Shown here: in pieces, positions 53,610 to 64,000 of the stretch
How the letters are laid out: each line of letters opens with the position of its first letter
How positions within the stretch are numbered: the stretch's first letter is position 1
Origin: Caulobacter sp.
GTDB lineage: Bacteria; Pseudomonadota; Alphaproteobacteria; Caulobacterales; Caulobacteraceae
NCBI RefSeq assembly: GCF_017744445.1
Contig: NZ_JAGIBH010000016.1
Location: forward strand, 1-64,000
Length of the DNA: 64,000 nucleotides
Reading direction: 5' to 3'
Made by a program: the position numbers and the translations under genes
Notes under the pieces: model-generated
Told to the model about the DNA's origin: nothing
The model's database searches: none
The model's input: only the letters and a program-made list of their open reading frames with translations

Positions 53610-54206
53610 CTAGACCCAGATCTGCGCGTCGCGCTTGACGTTGGCCAGGTCCATGAAGTTGGCCAGCATCTGGTGGCCGCCTTCGGTGGCGATCGATTCC
53701 GGATGGAACTGGACGCCGAACACCGGGCGCGTCTTGTGCTGCACGCCCATGATTTCGCCGTCGTCGGTCCAGGCGGTCACTTCCAGGTCGGCGGGAAGAT
53801 CCTCGCGGCGGACGGCCAGCGAGTGGTAACGCGTGGCGGTGAACGGGTTGGGCAGGCCCTTGAAGATGCCCTTGTCGTCGTGGCGGACCTTGCTGACCTT
53901 GCCGTGCATCACAGCCTTGGCGCGGATGACTTCGCCGCCATAGGCTTGGCCGATGGCCTGGTGGCCCAGGCACACGCCCAGGATCGGCAGGCCCTCGGGC
54001 GCGGCCTGCAGCAGCGGCAGGCAGATGCCGGCCTGGTGGGGGGCCTTGGGGCCGGGCGACAGCAGGACGGCGGCCGGCGCCAGGCCCAGGGCCTCCTGCA
54101 CGGTCAGCGCGTCGTTGCGGTAGACGACCGTCTCGGCCCCCAGCTCGTTCAGATAGTGGACGAGGTTGTAGGTAAAGCTGTCGTAGTTATCGATGACGAG
54201 GATCAT
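53610..54206 (-). CDS. trpG: anthranilate synthase glutamine amidotransferase component
   Basis: [50 protein letters not shown]. Confidence 0.97.
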   Translation of the reverse strand: MILVIDNYDSFTYNLVHYLNELGAETVVYRNDALTVQEALGLAPAAVLLSPGPKAPHQAGICLPLLQAAPEGLPILGVCLGHQAIGQAYGGEVIRAKAVMHGKVSKVRHDDKGIFKGLPNPFTATRYHSLAVRREDLPADLEVTAWTDDGEIMGVQHKTRPVFGVQFHPESIATEGGHQMLANFMDLANVKRDAQIWV

Positions 54207-54315
54207 GACGCCGCCTTTCGAGGTGCGGTTCTAGCCTGCGTGAAGCCTTTGTGTAGCGGCATTTTCGCGCGCGGCTTTCAGTTACGGTTACAGCGGTCGC
54301 GGTCTCAAGCATCAT

Positions 54316-54528
54316 ATGGGCATGGACCCGCGTGATTCCGCCCTGGACCCTGTCGCCGTCGCCTATGTCCGCGCTCTGCTGCGGCCGAAGACGCGCATCC
54401 AGAAGATGGCGCCGGTGCTGGCCGCCGCGGCCTTCGCCGCGATCTGTGCGCTGAGCTTCGCCACGGTGATGGTGCTGGCGCCGCCCGCGGTCACTCAGCA
54501 CCTCCCGGACGATCGCCTGGGCGACTAG
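54316..54528 (+). CDS. small hypothetical membrane protein
   Basis: 70-aa ORF with one hydrophobic helix, in gap between divergent neighbours. Confidence 0.5.
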   Translation: MGMDPRDSALDPVAVAYVRALLRPKTRIQKMAPVLAAAAFAAICALSFATVMVLAPPAVTQHLPDDRLGD

Positions 54529-54556
54529 TCCTCAAGCGGTGAAACAGCCCTAAGGC

Positions 54557-56092
54557 TCAGCTGAATCGCCAGGCTTCCTCGGCCGCGCGCTTGAGGGCGC
54601 GGGACTTGTGCAGGGTCTCGTCGTACTCGGCGTCCGGATCGCTGTCGGCGACGATGCCGCCGCCGGCCTGGACGTACATCATGCCGTCCTTGACCAGCGC
54701 CGTGCGCAGCACGATGCAGGTGTCGACCGAGCCGTCGGCGCCGAAATAGCCGACCGCGCCGGCATAGCCGATGCCGCGCTTTTCGACTTCCAGCTCGTCG
54801 ATGATCTCCATGGCCCGCACCTTGGGCGCGCCCGAGAGGGTGCCGGCGGGCAGGGCGGCCATCAGCACGTCGACCGGATCGACGCCGTCGGGGGCCGTGC
54901 CCTCGACGTTCGAGACGATGTGCATCACGTGGCTGTAGCGCTCGATCTTGAAGCTCTCGGTCACGCGGACGTTCGGGCCCTTGGGGCGCTCGGCCGGGGC
55001 ATTGCGGCCCTGGTGGTTCAGCATGGCCACGCGGCCGACGTCGTTGCGGCCCAGGTCCAGCAGCATCAGGTGTTCGGCGCGCTCCTTGGGATCGGCCAGC
55101 AGTTCGGCTTCCAGCGCCGCGTCCTGCTCGGGCGTGGCGCCGCGCGGACGGGTGCCGGCGATCGGCCGGATGGTGATCTTGTTATCGCGCAGGCGGACCA
55201 GGATCTCGGGGCTGGAACCGACCAGGTTGAAGCCGTCCAGGTTCAGGAAGAACAGGAACGGCGACGGGTTGGTCCGGCGCAGCGAGCGGTACAGCGCGAA
55301 CGGCGGCAGGTCGAAGGGCGCGCGGAAGCGGTGGCTGGCCACGACCTGGAAGATGTCGCCGGCGGCGATGTAGTCCTTGGCTTTGGCGACCACGTCGGCG
55401 TAGTCGGCGCGGCTGACCGGGGTGGTGAACTCCATCGGATCGCGGGCCGGACGCGGGGCGTCGTGGCCCAGCGGACGGTGCAGGTCGGCCATGACCGTCT
55501 CGATCCGCATGCGGGCGGCGGCATAGGCGTCCTGGGCCGAGACGCCGGCTTGCGGGCGTACGGCCGTGGTCAGGATGATCTCCTGGGCGATGGCGTCGAA
55601 GATCGCGACGATCTGCGGACGGGTCATGATCCCGTCCGGCAGGCCCAGCGTATCCTCGTTGATGTCGGGCAGGCGCTCGACCAGGCGCACCAGGTCATAG
55701 CCCAGGGCGCCGAACACGCCGGCGGCCATCGGTGGCAGGCCTTTGGGCAGGTCCATGCGCGAACGAGCGACCAGGTCACGCAGGCTGTCCAGCGCGCCGC
55801 CCGGCTGGGGCGTGTAGCGGCCGGCGGCGATGTCGTCGCCTTCCGCGATCTCGGCCTGGTCGCCGCGGCAGCGCCAAACCAGGTCCGGGTTCATGGTCAC
55901 GATCGAGTAGCGACCGCGCCAGGTCCCGCCTTCGACGCTCTCGAACAGGAAGCTGTAGGGACGCGTCTGGGCGATCTTCAGATAGGCCGAGACCGGGGTC
56001 TCGAGATCATCGATCAGACGGGTCCAGACGACCTGCTGCCGTCCGGAATCATAGGCTTCCGAAAAGGCGTCGAACGCGGGTTCCAGACTCAT
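54557..56092 (-). CDS. trpE: anthranilate synthase component I
   Basis: GDIFQVVASHRFRAPF; IRPIAGTRPRG; LDLGRNDVGRVA; GTLSGAPKVRAMEIIDELE. Confidence 0.97.
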   Translation of the reverse strand: MSLEPAFDAFSEAYDSGRQQVVWTRLIDDLETPVSAYLKIAQTRPYSFLFESVEGGTWRGRYSIVTMNPDLVWRCRGDQAEIAEGDDIAAGRYTPQPGGALDSLRDLVARSRMDLPKGLPPMAAGVFGALGYDLVRLVERLPDINEDTLGLPDGIMTRPQIVAIFDAIAQEIILTTAVRPQAGVSAQDAYAAARMRIETVMADLHRPLGHDAPRPARDPMEFTTPVSRADYADVVAKAKDYIAAGDIFQVVASHRFRAPFDLPPFALYRSLRRTNPSPFLFFLNLDGFNLVGSSPEILVRLRDNKITIRPIAGTRPRGATPEQDAALEAELLADPKERAEHLMLLDLGRNDVGRVAMLNHQGRNAPAERPKGPNVRVTESFKIERYSHVMHIVSNVEGTAPDGVDPVDVLMAALPAGTLSGAPKVRAMEIIDELEVEKRGIGYAGAVGYFGADGSVDTCIVLRTALVKDGMMYVQAGGGIVADSDPDAEYDETLHKSRALKRAAEEAWRFS

Positions 56093-58053
56093 TACTCGGC
56101 TTTCTTTCCAGCCTTGGCGTCCTGCGCCTTGGCCAGGGCGTCGGTGTCGACGCCGATGGCCTGGCGCGCCAGGGTCAGGTTGCTCTTGGTCTTCAGCTGC
56201 GTCTTGGCGGCGTTGCGCGAGGCCTCGCCCAGATCCCGCATCAGGCCGCCGGCCGTCTGCTGCTGGGTGAAGGCGGCGATCTGGGCCACCTGGGCCGACG
56301 GGGCGGCCTTCACGCCTTCCAGCTTGGCGACGACATAGGCCTCGCCCTGCTGGCCGGCGCGGGCGACGAAGGTTTCACCCGACTTGGCCGAGAAGGCCGC
56401 GCCCAGGAACTCCTGGCCCAGGCCCATGTGCTGGCGGGCGTTCTGGCGCGACAGGCCGGCGACCTTCTGGACCTTGGACTGGGCCGAGGCGGCGACGGCG
56501 TCCAGGCTCTCGCCCTTCTTGACGCGAGCGGCCAGGGCGTCGGCCTTGGCCTTGAGGCGCTTGCCCATCTCCTGGTTCAGCCAGATGCCGGTCAGTTGCG
56601 GCTTGATCTCGGCCAGGGGCGGCATGGCGGCCGGATTAATCTTCTCGACCTTCACGGCGTAATATTCGCCCTTGCCCAGCTCGACCAGTTCGCTCTCGCC
56701 GCCTTGCGACAGGCCGAAAGCGGTCTTGATGATGTCAGGGGTCAGGCCGACGGCCGGCTGGCCGACCGGGTCCGTGCCCTGAGCGGTCAGCGGGGCGGTC
56801 GTGGCGACCATGGCGCCGGCCTTGGTGGCGGCGGCGATCAGGTCGGCGCCGGCGTCGTGGGCGTCCTGATAGGCCTGGGTCTGGTCATAGGCCTTGCTCT
56901 GGGCGGCCTGGGCGCGAACCTCTGCCTCGATCTGCGGACGGACGCTCTCTAGCGTGGCCACGACGCCCGGGGTGACCTTGGTGACCTTGATCACCGAGAT
57001 GCCCAGCTCGCCGGCGATCGGCGCGCTGACCTGGCCGGCGGGCAGGGTGAAGGCAGCGTCGGCGACCTTGCGGTCTGGCACGGCGGTCTTGGGCTTGTCG
57101 GTCAGGACGAGCGGGGTCTTGCCATAGGCCTTGGCCACGGCAACCGGATCCTCGCCCTTCTTCAGGCGGTCGGAGATCGCGGCGGCGGCCTTGGCGTCCG
57201 GGGCGGCGATCTGGATCAGCGAGCGGGTTTCCGGCTTGGCCAGGCTGTCCTTGCGGAAGTCGAAGGCCTTCTGCACGGCGGCCTGGTCGATCGTGACGGT
57301 CGGCTCAAGAGCCTTGGCGCTGACGCGCATGATCGACAGCACGCGGGTTTCCGGACGCGTCAGGCGCTCGGCGTTTTCCTTCATGAAGGCGGTCAGCTGG
57401 GCGTCGGTCGGCGGCGCGGGGCGCTCCACCGAAGCCGGGTTCACGGCGAAGGCGGCCACGTCGCGGGCTTCCAGCAGGTAGGCGCCTTGTAGGGCGGCGT
57501 AGACGCGCGGGGCCTTCAGGCCGTCGGCCACGGCCGAGAAAAAGTGGGCGTTGGCGATCTCGTCGCGCAGCGAGGCCTCATAGGCCTGCGGCGTGATGCC
57601 GTTCTGAGCCAGCAGCGCGGCGTAGGCCTGCTGGTCGAACTTGCCGGTGATCGGGCTGAACGGACGCTGGCCGGGCGGCAGGGCGCTCATCTGCTGGTGA
57701 ACGATGTCGCCGACCAGCTTGTCCGACGGGGCCACGCCCATCTTCTGGATCGCGGCGGCCATCGATTCCTGCAGGGTCAGCTCCTGGACGATCTGGCGGT
57801 CGATGCCGCGCTCGACGGCCAGGTCAGGGGTGATGGCCTCACCGCCGCGCTGTTCCATCGCCTTGCGATAGTTGTCGAAGCGCGCCTTGAAGTCCTGGGC
57901 CGACATCGTGCGCGACCCGGCGCTGATGACACCCGAGCCTTGCGGGCCCTTGAACACGTCGCTGATGCCGAAGATGGCGAAGCTGACGATCAGCAGGCCA
58001 AACAGCAGCACCGCGAACGGCGATTTGGCGAAGGAGCGGAAACCGGCGAGCAT
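56092..58053 (-). CDS. SurA N-terminal/PpiD-like membrane-anchored peptidylprolyl isomerase
   Basis: MLAGFRSFAKSPFAVLLFGLLIVSFAIFGISDVF anchor; parvulin-like organisation; overlaps trpE start. Confidence 0.88.
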   Translation of the reverse strand: MLAGFRSFAKSPFAVLLFGLLIVSFAIFGISDVFKGPQGSGVISAGSRTMSAQDFKARFDNYRKAMEQRGGEAITPDLAVERGIDRQIVQELTLQESMAAAIQKMGVAPSDKLVGDIVHQQMSALPPGQRPFSPITGKFDQQAYAALLAQNGITPQAYEASLRDEIANAHFFSAVADGLKAPRVYAALQGAYLLEARDVAAFAVNPASVERPAPPTDAQLTAFMKENAERLTRPETRVLSIMRVSAKALEPTVTIDQAAVQKAFDFRKDSLAKPETRSLIQIAAPDAKAAAAISDRLKKGEDPVAVAKAYGKTPLVLTDKPKTAVPDRKVADAAFTLPAGQVSAPIAGELGISVIKVTKVTPGVVATLESVRPQIEAEVRAQAAQSKAYDQTQAYQDAHDAGADLIAAATKAGAMVATTAPLTAQGTDPVGQPAVGLTPDIIKTAFGLSQGGESELVELGKGEYYAVKVEKINPAAMPPLAEIKPQLTGIWLNQEMGKRLKAKADALAARVKKGESLDAVAASAQSKVQKVAGLSRQNARQHMGLGQEFLGAAFSAKSGETFVARAGQQGEAYVVAKLEGVKAAPSAQVAQIAAFTQQQTAGGLMRDLGEASRNAAKTQLKTKSNLTLARQAIGVDTDALAKAQDAKAGKKAE

Positions 58054-58191
58054 GCGATCGAAAACCTTCCAGGGGACCGCCAAGCGAACAGGCAAAGCGG
58101 TCGAGAGCAGCGGGTATAGTAGAGCCGTGGGTAGCCGGGCAAGCGGCCTGGGCTTGACTTCCCAAGCGAGGGTGACGCCAAGAAGGCGTCC

Positions 58192-58953
58192 ATGACCCTT
58201 TCGAGCACGACTCCCCGGCCGCTGATCGCCGGAAACTGGAAGATGAACGGCCTTTCGGCGGCTCTCGACGAGGCCCGCGCCGTCGCGGCGGGCCTGGACG
58301 GCCGGCCGGCCGGCGCCCGCGTCGCCATCTTCCCGCCCGCCACCCTGCTGCACCGCCTGTCGCAGGCCGTGGAGGGCTCGTTCGTCCTGACCGGCGGTCA
58401 GGACTGCCACGGCAAGGCCAGCGGCGCCCATACCGGCGACACCTCGGCCGAGATGATCGCCGACGCTGGCGGGACCTTGGTCATCGTCGGCCACTCCGAG
58501 CGCCGCACCGACCATGGCGAGACTTGCCAGCTGGTGGCCGGAAAAGCCGAGGCGGCCATCGCCGCGGGCCTGGAGCCGATCGTCTGCGTCGGCGAGAGCC
58601 TGGCGCAGCGCGAGGCGGGCGAGGCGGTCAGCTTTGTGATCAACCAGCTGCACAACTCATTGCCGCTCAGCCTGAAAGGCCAGGCGTTCAACGTCGCTTA
58701 CGAGCCGCTGTGGGCCATCGGCACCGGCCATGTGGCCTCGGTCGACAACATCATCGAGATGCACGCGGCCATCCGCGCCGAGCTGATCAGCCTGTTCGGC
58801 GAGCAGGGCGAGACGATCCAGATCCTGTACGGCGGCTCAGTGAAGCCCGAAAACGCCCGCGAGATCCTGGCCGCGCCCAACGTCGGCGGGGCCCTGGTCG
58901 GCGGCGCATCGCTGAAGGCCAAGGACTTCCTGGCGATCGTCGAGGCGGCGTAG
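58192..58953 (+). CDS. tpiA: triosephosphate isomerase
   Basis: [51 protein letters not shown]. Confidence 0.97.
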   Translation: MTLSSTTPRPLIAGNWKMNGLSAALDEARAVAAGLDGRPAGARVAIFPPATLLHRLSQAVEGSFVLTGGQDCHGKASGAHTGDTSAEMIADAGGTLVIVGHSERRTDHGETCQLVAGKAEAAIAAGLEPIVCVGESLAQREAGEAVSFVINQLHNSLPLSLKGQAFNVAYEPLWAIGTGHVASVDNIIEMHAAIRAELISLFGEQGETIQILYGGSVKPENAREILAAPNVGGALVGGASLKAKDFLAIVEAA

Positions 58954-59042
58954 GGGCCACAAACGGCCCCAGAATCCTTGACATCGAGGCGCCCACGTGC
59001 GCCTTACCGCGCCTTGCAAATCACCGCGTATTCAAGACTTTC

Positions 59043-60881
59043 ATGACCTCCATGCACGCCTATCGCACCCACAACTGCGGCGCTCTGCGCGCTTCCGACA
59101 CCGGTTCCTCGGTGCGCCTGTCGGGCTGGATCCATCGCAAGCGCGACCACGGCGGTCTGGTCTTCATCGACCTGCGCGACCACCACGGCCTCACGCAGCT
59201 GGTCCTGCACCCGGAAACCCCGGGCTTCGCGATCGTCGAGCGCCTGCGCGCCGAAAGCGTCATCAAGATCGACGGCGAAGTCGTTGCTCGTGACGCCAGC
59301 GTGGTGAACCCGAACCTGCCGACCGGCGAGATCGAGATCCGCGTCTCGGCCGTCGAGGTGCTGTCGGAAGCCGCCGAGCTGCCGCTGCCGGTCTTCGGCG
59401 AGCCGGACTATCCGGAAGAGATCCGCCTCAAGCACCGCTATCTCGACCTGCGCCGCGAGACCCTGCACAAGAACATCGTCCTGCGCTCGCGCGTCATCCA
59501 GTCGATCCGCAACCGCATGTTCGCGCAGGGCTTCAACGAGTTCCAGACGCCGATCCTGACCGCGTCGTCGCCGGAAGGCGCTCGCGACTTCCTGGTGCCG
59601 TCGCGTCTGCATCCCGAGAAGTTCTACGCCCTGCCGCAGGCGCCCCAGCAGTTCAAGCAGCTGCTGATGGTCTCGGGTTTCGACCGCTATTTCCAGATCG
59701 CCCCGTGCTTCCGCGACGAAGACCTGCGCGCCGACCGTTCGCTGGAATTCTACCAGCTTGACGTCGAGATGAGCTTCGTCACCCAGGAAGACGTATTCGC
59801 GGCCATCGAGCCCGTGATGCACGGCGTCTTCGAGGAATTCTCGAACGGAAAGCCGGTCTCGCCGATCTCGGGCACGCACACCTTCACCAACGACCTGGGT
59901 GAATCGTTCGACCACAAGGGTTTCGAGCGCCTGACCTACATGCAGTCGATGGCCTGGTACGGCAGCGACAAGCCGGACCTGCGCAACCCGATCAAGATGC
60001 AGAACGTCTCGGAGCACTTCCGTGACGGCGGCTTTGGCCTGTTCGCCAAGATCCTGGGTGCTGACGCCAAGAACCAGATCTGGGCGATCCCGGCCCCGAC
60101 TGGCGGCTCGCGCGCCTTCTGCGACCGCATGAACAGCTGGGCCCAAGGCGAAGGCCAGCCGGGCCTGGGCTACGTGTTCTGGTCGGAAGACCAGGGCGGC
60201 TGGGGCGGCCCGATCGCCAAGAACCTGGGTGAACCGACGCAAGCCCTGATGGAATCGCTGGGCCTGGGCGCTGGCGACGCCGCCTTCTTCGTGGCCGGTG
60301 ATCCGGCCGTGTTCGCCAAGTTCGCCGGCCTGGCCCGCACCCGCGTCGGCACCGAGCTGAAGCTGGTCGACGAGAACCAGTTCAAGTTCTGCTGGATCGT
60401 CGACTTCCCGATGTTCGAGTGGAACGAGGACGAGAAGAAGGTCGACTTCAGCCACAACCCGTTCTCGATGCCGCAAGGCGGTCTGGAGGCCCTGGAAACC
60501 CAGGACCCGCTGACCATCCGCGCCTATCAGTACGACATCGTCTGCAACGGCTACGAGCTGTGCTCGGGCGCGATCCGGAACCACAAGCCCGAGATCATGC
60601 TCAAGGCCTTCGCCACCGCCGGCTACGGCCCGGAAGTGGTCGAGGAGCAGTTCGGCGGCATGCTGAACGCCTTCCGTTACGGCGCGCCGCCGCACGGTGG
60701 TCTGGCGCCCGGCATCGACCGCATCGTCATGCTGCTGGCCGACCAGGTCGCCATCCGTGAAGTCATCGCCTTCCCGCTGAACCAGCAGGGCCAGGACCTC
60801 CTGATGAACGCCCCGGCCAACGTGCTCGACAAGCAGCTCAAGGAACTGCACATCCGCACCGCGCCCCCCATCAAGGTTTAA
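59043..60881 (+). CDS. aspS: aspartyl-tRNA synthetase
   Basis: [75 protein letters not shown]. Confidence 0.98.
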   Translation: MTSMHAYRTHNCGALRASDTGSSVRLSGWIHRKRDHGGLVFIDLRDHHGLTQLVLHPETPGFAIVERLRAESVIKIDGEVVARDASVVNPNLPTGEIEIRVSAVEVLSEAAELPLPVFGEPDYPEEIRLKHRYLDLRRETLHKNIVLRSRVIQSIRNRMFAQGFNEFQTPILTASSPEGARDFLVPSRLHPEKFYALPQAPQQFKQLLMVSGFDRYFQIAPCFRDEDLRADRSLEFYQLDVEMSFVTQEDVFAAIEPVMHGVFEEFSNGKPVSPISGTHTFTNDLGESFDHKGFERLTYMQSMAWYGSDKPDLRNPIKMQNVSEHFRDGGFGLFAKILGADAKNQIWAIPAPTGGSRAFCDRMNSWAQGEGQPGLGYVFWSEDQGGWGGPIAKNLGEPTQALMESLGLGAGDAAFFVAGDPAVFAKFAGLARTRVGTELKLVDENQFKFCWIVDFPMFEWNEDEKKVDFSHNPFSMPQGGLEALETQDPLTIRAYQYDIVCNGYELCSGAIRNHKPEIMLKAFATAGYGPEVVEEQFGGMLNAFRYGAPPHGGLAPGIDRIVMLLADQVAIREVIAFPLNQQGQDLLMNAPANVLDKQLKELHIRTAPPIKV

Positions 60882-60908
60882 GGCGCGGGCGAGAGCCCAG
60901 ATACAAAG

Positions 60909-60942
60909 AAGCCCTCCGGTCTGAGATCGGAGGGCTTTTTCT
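60909..60942 (+). terminator. Rho-independent terminator (possibly bidirectional)
   Basis: gccctccg/cggagggc stem followed by ttttt, between convergent aspS and pentapeptide gene. Confidence 0.85.
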
Positions 60943-60945
60943 TCA

Positions 60946-61812
60946 TCAGTACTTCGGAGGCTTGGCCGGTTTCGGCGGCGCTGGTGGGGCGGGCGGCTTG
61001 GGCATCTCGCGCAGCAGCATGAAGCGCGCGCTCCGCACGCCGTTGCAGGCGCGGATGGTGAAGCCCGAGGGCAGGCGGATTCCATCGGCGCAGGCTTCGT
61101 CCAGCTGGTCCTGGTCCAGGCCCTTGGCTCCCGAGAAATCCGCGCCGGTCAGCACCGCGGCGCTGAGATCGGCATTGCGGAAGTCGGCGCCGTTGAACAC
61201 CGCGCCGCGCAGGTTGGCGGCGGTCAGGTCGGCGTTGCGGAAGCTGGCGCCGTCGAACTTGCCGCCCGTCAGGTTGGCATGGGTCAGGTCGGCGTTCGAG
61301 AAGTCGGCGTCGCGGGCGTTGACGCCCTGCAGGCTGGAGCCGGTCAGCTCGGCGTTCGACAGGCGAGCGCGCTGCAGATTGGCGCCGACCAGCTGCGAGC
61401 CGTGCAGCTCGGACGAGGACAGGTCGACGCGGACCATGTTGGCCGATTGCAGGTTCACGCCGCTGCTCTCGACGCCCGACATCTTGGCGTCGGTGAAGTT
61501 GGCAGAGACGAAGTTGGCGCCGCGCATCTCGGCGCCGCGCAGGTCGGCGCGGGTCAGGTCGGCGGCGGCGAAGTTGCTGCCATAGAACATGGCGCCGCGC
61601 AGGTCGGCGCCGATCAGGACGGCCTTGGCGAAATTGGCGCCGGCGAACTTGGCGTTCATCAGCTTGCGGCCGGCGAGGTCACAGTTGGCGCACATACCGC
61701 CGAAGGAGGTCAGCTTGGCGACGTCCTTGTCTTCGATCGAGGCGTGAGCCTGGCCGGTCAGGGCCAGCAGGCTCAGCGTCAAGGCGGCGATTGAAACGCC
61801 CAAGCGGGACAT
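60946..61812 (-). CDS. secreted pentapeptide-repeat protein
   Basis: Signal peptide MSRLGVSIAALTLSLLALTGQAHA; CANCDLAGRKLMNAKF then many A(D/N)LxX repeats. Confidence 0.92.
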   Translation of the reverse strand: MSRLGVSIAALTLSLLALTGQAHASIEDKDVAKLTSFGGMCANCDLAGRKLMNAKFAGANFAKAVLIGADLRGAMFYGSNFAAADLTRADLRGAEMRGANFVSANFTDAKMSGVESSGVNLQSANMVRVDLSSSELHGSQLVGANLQRARLSNAELTGSSLQGVNARDADFSNADLTHANLTGGKFDGASFRNADLTAANLRGAVFNGADFRNADLSAAVLTGADFSGAKGLDQDQLDEACADGIRLPSGFTIRACNGVRSARFMLLREMPKPPAPPAPPKPAKPPKY

Positions 61813-61911
61813 CGACTTCTCCGTGCCAGTCCAACGATACGCGACTGTGTGAGTTACGGTTTGAACCGTCGGAGGGGCAGATGCCACTTAAATTGCGGTA
61901 ATGACGGGGAT

Positions 61912-62403
61912 TTAACGGCAGCGCGGAATGGAAAGCCCACGCGGCAGCAACGTGGAGTCGTCGCCGCAGGCGCCGTTCAACTGACCTTGGTTGAGACCCA
62001 CGGCGCGGTTCATCTCGGCGCCTGAGAAGTTCACGCCCGACAGTCGCGCGCCCGAAAAGTTCGCGCCTTGCAGATAGGCCCCGACGAAGCTGGCATTGGT
62101 CAGGTCCGCGCGAGCGAAGCTGGCGCCGGTCAGCACCGCGCCATAGGCGTTGACGTCGCGCAGGTCGCCGCCGGCGAAGCTGGTGCGGTTCATGATCGCG
62201 GTCGAGAAGTCGGCCTGGCGCAGGCGGGCGCCCGCCAGATTCTTGCTCTTCAGCTCCAGGTTCGACAGGTCGGCCTGGAACAGGTTGCAGCGCGGGCAGT
62301 TGGCGCCATTGCGCACGGCCGAGAGCTGGCCGGCGTTCTGGGCGCTGGCGGTCGTCGCGGCAGCGAGCGCGACGAGAGCGGCGATCAGGGCAAACGGTTT
62401 CAT
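61912..62403 (-). CDS. secreted pentapeptide-repeat protein (paralogue)
   Basis: Signal peptide MKPFALIAALVALAAATTASAQ; CPRCNLFQADLSNLELKSKNLAGARL then repeats. Confidence 0.9.
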   Translation of the reverse strand: MKPFALIAALVALAAATTASAQNAGQLSAVRNGANCPRCNLFQADLSNLELKSKNLAGARLRQADFSTAIMNRTSFAGGDLRDVNAYGAVLTGASFARADLTNASFVGAYLQGANFSGARLSGVNFSGAEMNRAVGLNQGQLNGACGDDSTLLPRGLSIPRCR

Positions 62404-62474
62404 TCTGGCGCACGTCCTACGCGGAAAAGGCTTCCGCACCATGCCGCAGCAAGCTTAACGCCAAGCCAACGCTG

Positions 62475-64000
62475 TTACGAGGAGGCGACCGGACCCGGAC
62501 GGTCCGACTGCGCCCCGCAGGTGTCGCAGACGGTCATGCCGCCACGGCGGATCAGCGAGAGGTCGCCGCAGGCCGGGCACATCTCGCCCTCGGCGCCGGG
62601 ACGATCCGCGCCCTCGACGCGTTTACGGCCGAACGAGGCGAAGACCAGGTTGTCGGGCGTGGCGCCGCGCGAGAAGCCCTTGGAGATGAACTTGCTGGCC
62701 AGGACGGGGTCCAGGCCGACATCGTCGATCTCGTCGTCCTCCAGCGGCTTGCCCCAGCCCAGGCCGTCGGCGTTGAACTGGCCGGTGTCGCCATTGGCCA
62801 GATCGTCGCGACCCAGGTACGAGACGCCCAGCTCGCGGAAGATGTAGTCTAGGATCGAGGTCGCCGACTTGATCGAGTCGTTACCCGACACCGGGCCGGC
62901 CGGCTCGAACTTGGTATAGACGAAGGCCTCGACGAACTCTTCCAGCGGCACGCCGTGCTGCAGGCCTAGCGACACGGCGATGGCGAAGTTGTTCATCAGG
63001 CTGCGGAACGCCGCGCCTTCCTTGTGCATGTCGATGAACAGCTCGCCCAGCTCGCCGTCCTCGTACTCGCCAGTATGCAGATAGACCTTGTGACCACCGA
63101 CAGCCGCCTTCTGGATGTAGCCCTTGCGACGATCAGGCAGGCGGCGGCGGGCGCGGTCGCGCTCGACGATCTTTTCGACGACGCGTTCGGTGACGACGGG
63201 CTCGCGGACCGGCGCGGCCGCGCGAGCGGGTTCGGGCGCGGCCTCATCGGGCAGGTCCAGCTTGAAGTCGGCCGGCGCGGCGGCGCGTTGCAGGCGCAGG
63301 GCGCGAACGCCCGCGCGGGCGGCGGCGGCCTGGGCGCGCACGGCGTCCGCCGGGCGGCTATCGAAGGCCACCGGCACGATGACGGGCGAGGGCAGGCAGG
63401 CAAAGCTCTCGACGGCGGCCAGCATGGACAGGCGGTCGGCGAAGGCCGGAGCCTCGATCGAGCGGAAGGCCTCGCGCAGTTCCGGGTTCAGCGCCTCGCA
63501 ATCGCCCAGCGTACCCGCGCCCAGGGCGTGGCGTTCGGCGGCGGCGATCTCGCTCGGCATGAAGTCAGCAAAGGCGAGTGTGTCGAAGTCGCGGCGTGCC
63601 ACGTCCTCGGCCGAGGCGCCCAGCACGTCGCGCAGGAAGCCAGCGCCGACCACGGCCGGGGCGAAGGCGGCGCGAATGCCGTGATGCTCGCGCAGGGCGT
63701 TCTCGGCCTTCTCGATCTCGTGGGCGGTGAAGCCACGGGCTTGCAGCATCTCGTGGTCGATGGCCGGGCTGTCCAGCAGCGAGCCGTGACCCAAGGCGTG
63801 ACGGCGCGCGGCGTCCAGGTCGACGCCTTCGGTCGAGAGCGCTTCGAAGGCGGCGGGGCTGAAGGCGGGCAGCAGCCAGCCGTCGGCGGTCTGGGTGACC
63901 GACACGGGCGACACGGCGCCGGCCGGGCCGACCGGGGCGCCGCCAAGGCGCAGGGAGGCCTCGACGTCCTCGAACGGACCGACCAGGGCGGCCGAGCGCA
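62475..64000 (-). CDS. nrdJ: adenosylcobalamin-dependent ribonucleoside-diphosphate reductase, C-terminal part (truncated by window edge)
   Basis: [68 protein letters not shown]-terminal zinc ribbon [22 protein letters not shown]; frame remains open to window end. Confidence 0.93.
   Translation of the reverse strand, partial: RSAALVGPFEDVEASLRLGGAPVGPAGAVSPVSVTQTADGWLLPAFSPAAFEALSTEGVDLDAARRHALGHGSLLDSPAIDHEMLQARGFTAHEIEKAENALREHHGIRAAFAPAVVGAGFLRDVLGASAEDVARRDFDTLAFADFMPSEIAAAERHALGAGTLGDCEALNPELREAFRSIEAPAFADRLSMLAAVESFACLPSPVIVPVAFDSRPADAVRAQAAAARAGVRALRLQRAAAPADFKLDLPDEAAPEPARAAAPVREPVVTERVVEKIVERDRARRRLPDRRKGYIQKAAVGGHKVYLHTGEYEDGELGELFIDMHKEGAAFRSLMNNFAIAVSLGLQHGVPLEEFVEAFVYTKFEPAGPVSGNDSIKSATSILDYIFRELGVSYLGRDDLANGDTGQFNADGLGWGKPLEDDEIDDVGLDPVLASKFISKGFSRGATPDNLVFASFGRKRVEGADRPGAEGEMCPACGDLSLIRRGGMTVCDTCGAQSDRPGPVASS

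Noticed and set aside
54608-56338. 576-aa plus-strand ORF opposite trpE
   Set aside because: Shadow ORF; trpE motifs clear on minus strand.
61000-61700. Apparent short-period DNA repeat (ggtcggcg...aggttggcg) resembling a repeat array
   Set aside because: 15-nt periodicity is explained by pentapeptide-repeat coding sequence, not a CRISPR or satellite.

Overview
A gene-dense, GC-rich alphaproteobacterial core-genome segment. Gene content and order look like Caulobacter (C. vibrioides/crescentus or close relative); this is inferred, not confirmed by search. From left to right: the 3' part of the complex I operon (nuoG-N) with two small lipoprotein ORFs between nuoH and nuoI; birA-coaX-rnj-mce-DUF1467; proS-lolC-lolD; a convergent outer-membrane barrel gene; a nucleoside hydrolase; a short unlisted ORF matching the SOS division inhibitor SidA, behind a LexA-type box; dnaE; a few accessory enzymes; rpsB-tsf-pyrH-frr-uppS-cdsA-dxr-rseP-bamA-ompH-lpxD-fabZ-lpxA-lpxI-lpxB; a FliK-like/FlhB-C-like pair; gltA, gltX; comEC-like; lexA with its own LexA-type box; a methyltransferase, signal peptidase and acyltransferase; trpC-D-G-E; a PpiD-like protein; tpiA; aspS; two secreted pentapeptide-repeat proteins; and the C-terminal part of nrdJ. 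No prophage, transposon, CRISPR array, complete tRNA or rRNA was seen. The most interesting items are small or non-coding: the 29-aa sidA-like ORF and LexA box, two 31-bp-arm REPIN-like inverted repeats, a structured intergenic region upstream of proS, a three-hairpin rpsB-tsf spacer, a tRNA-Ser 3'-end relic after dnaE, and the His-rich NuoL insert. I did not find convincing evidence of a large undescribed multigene system.
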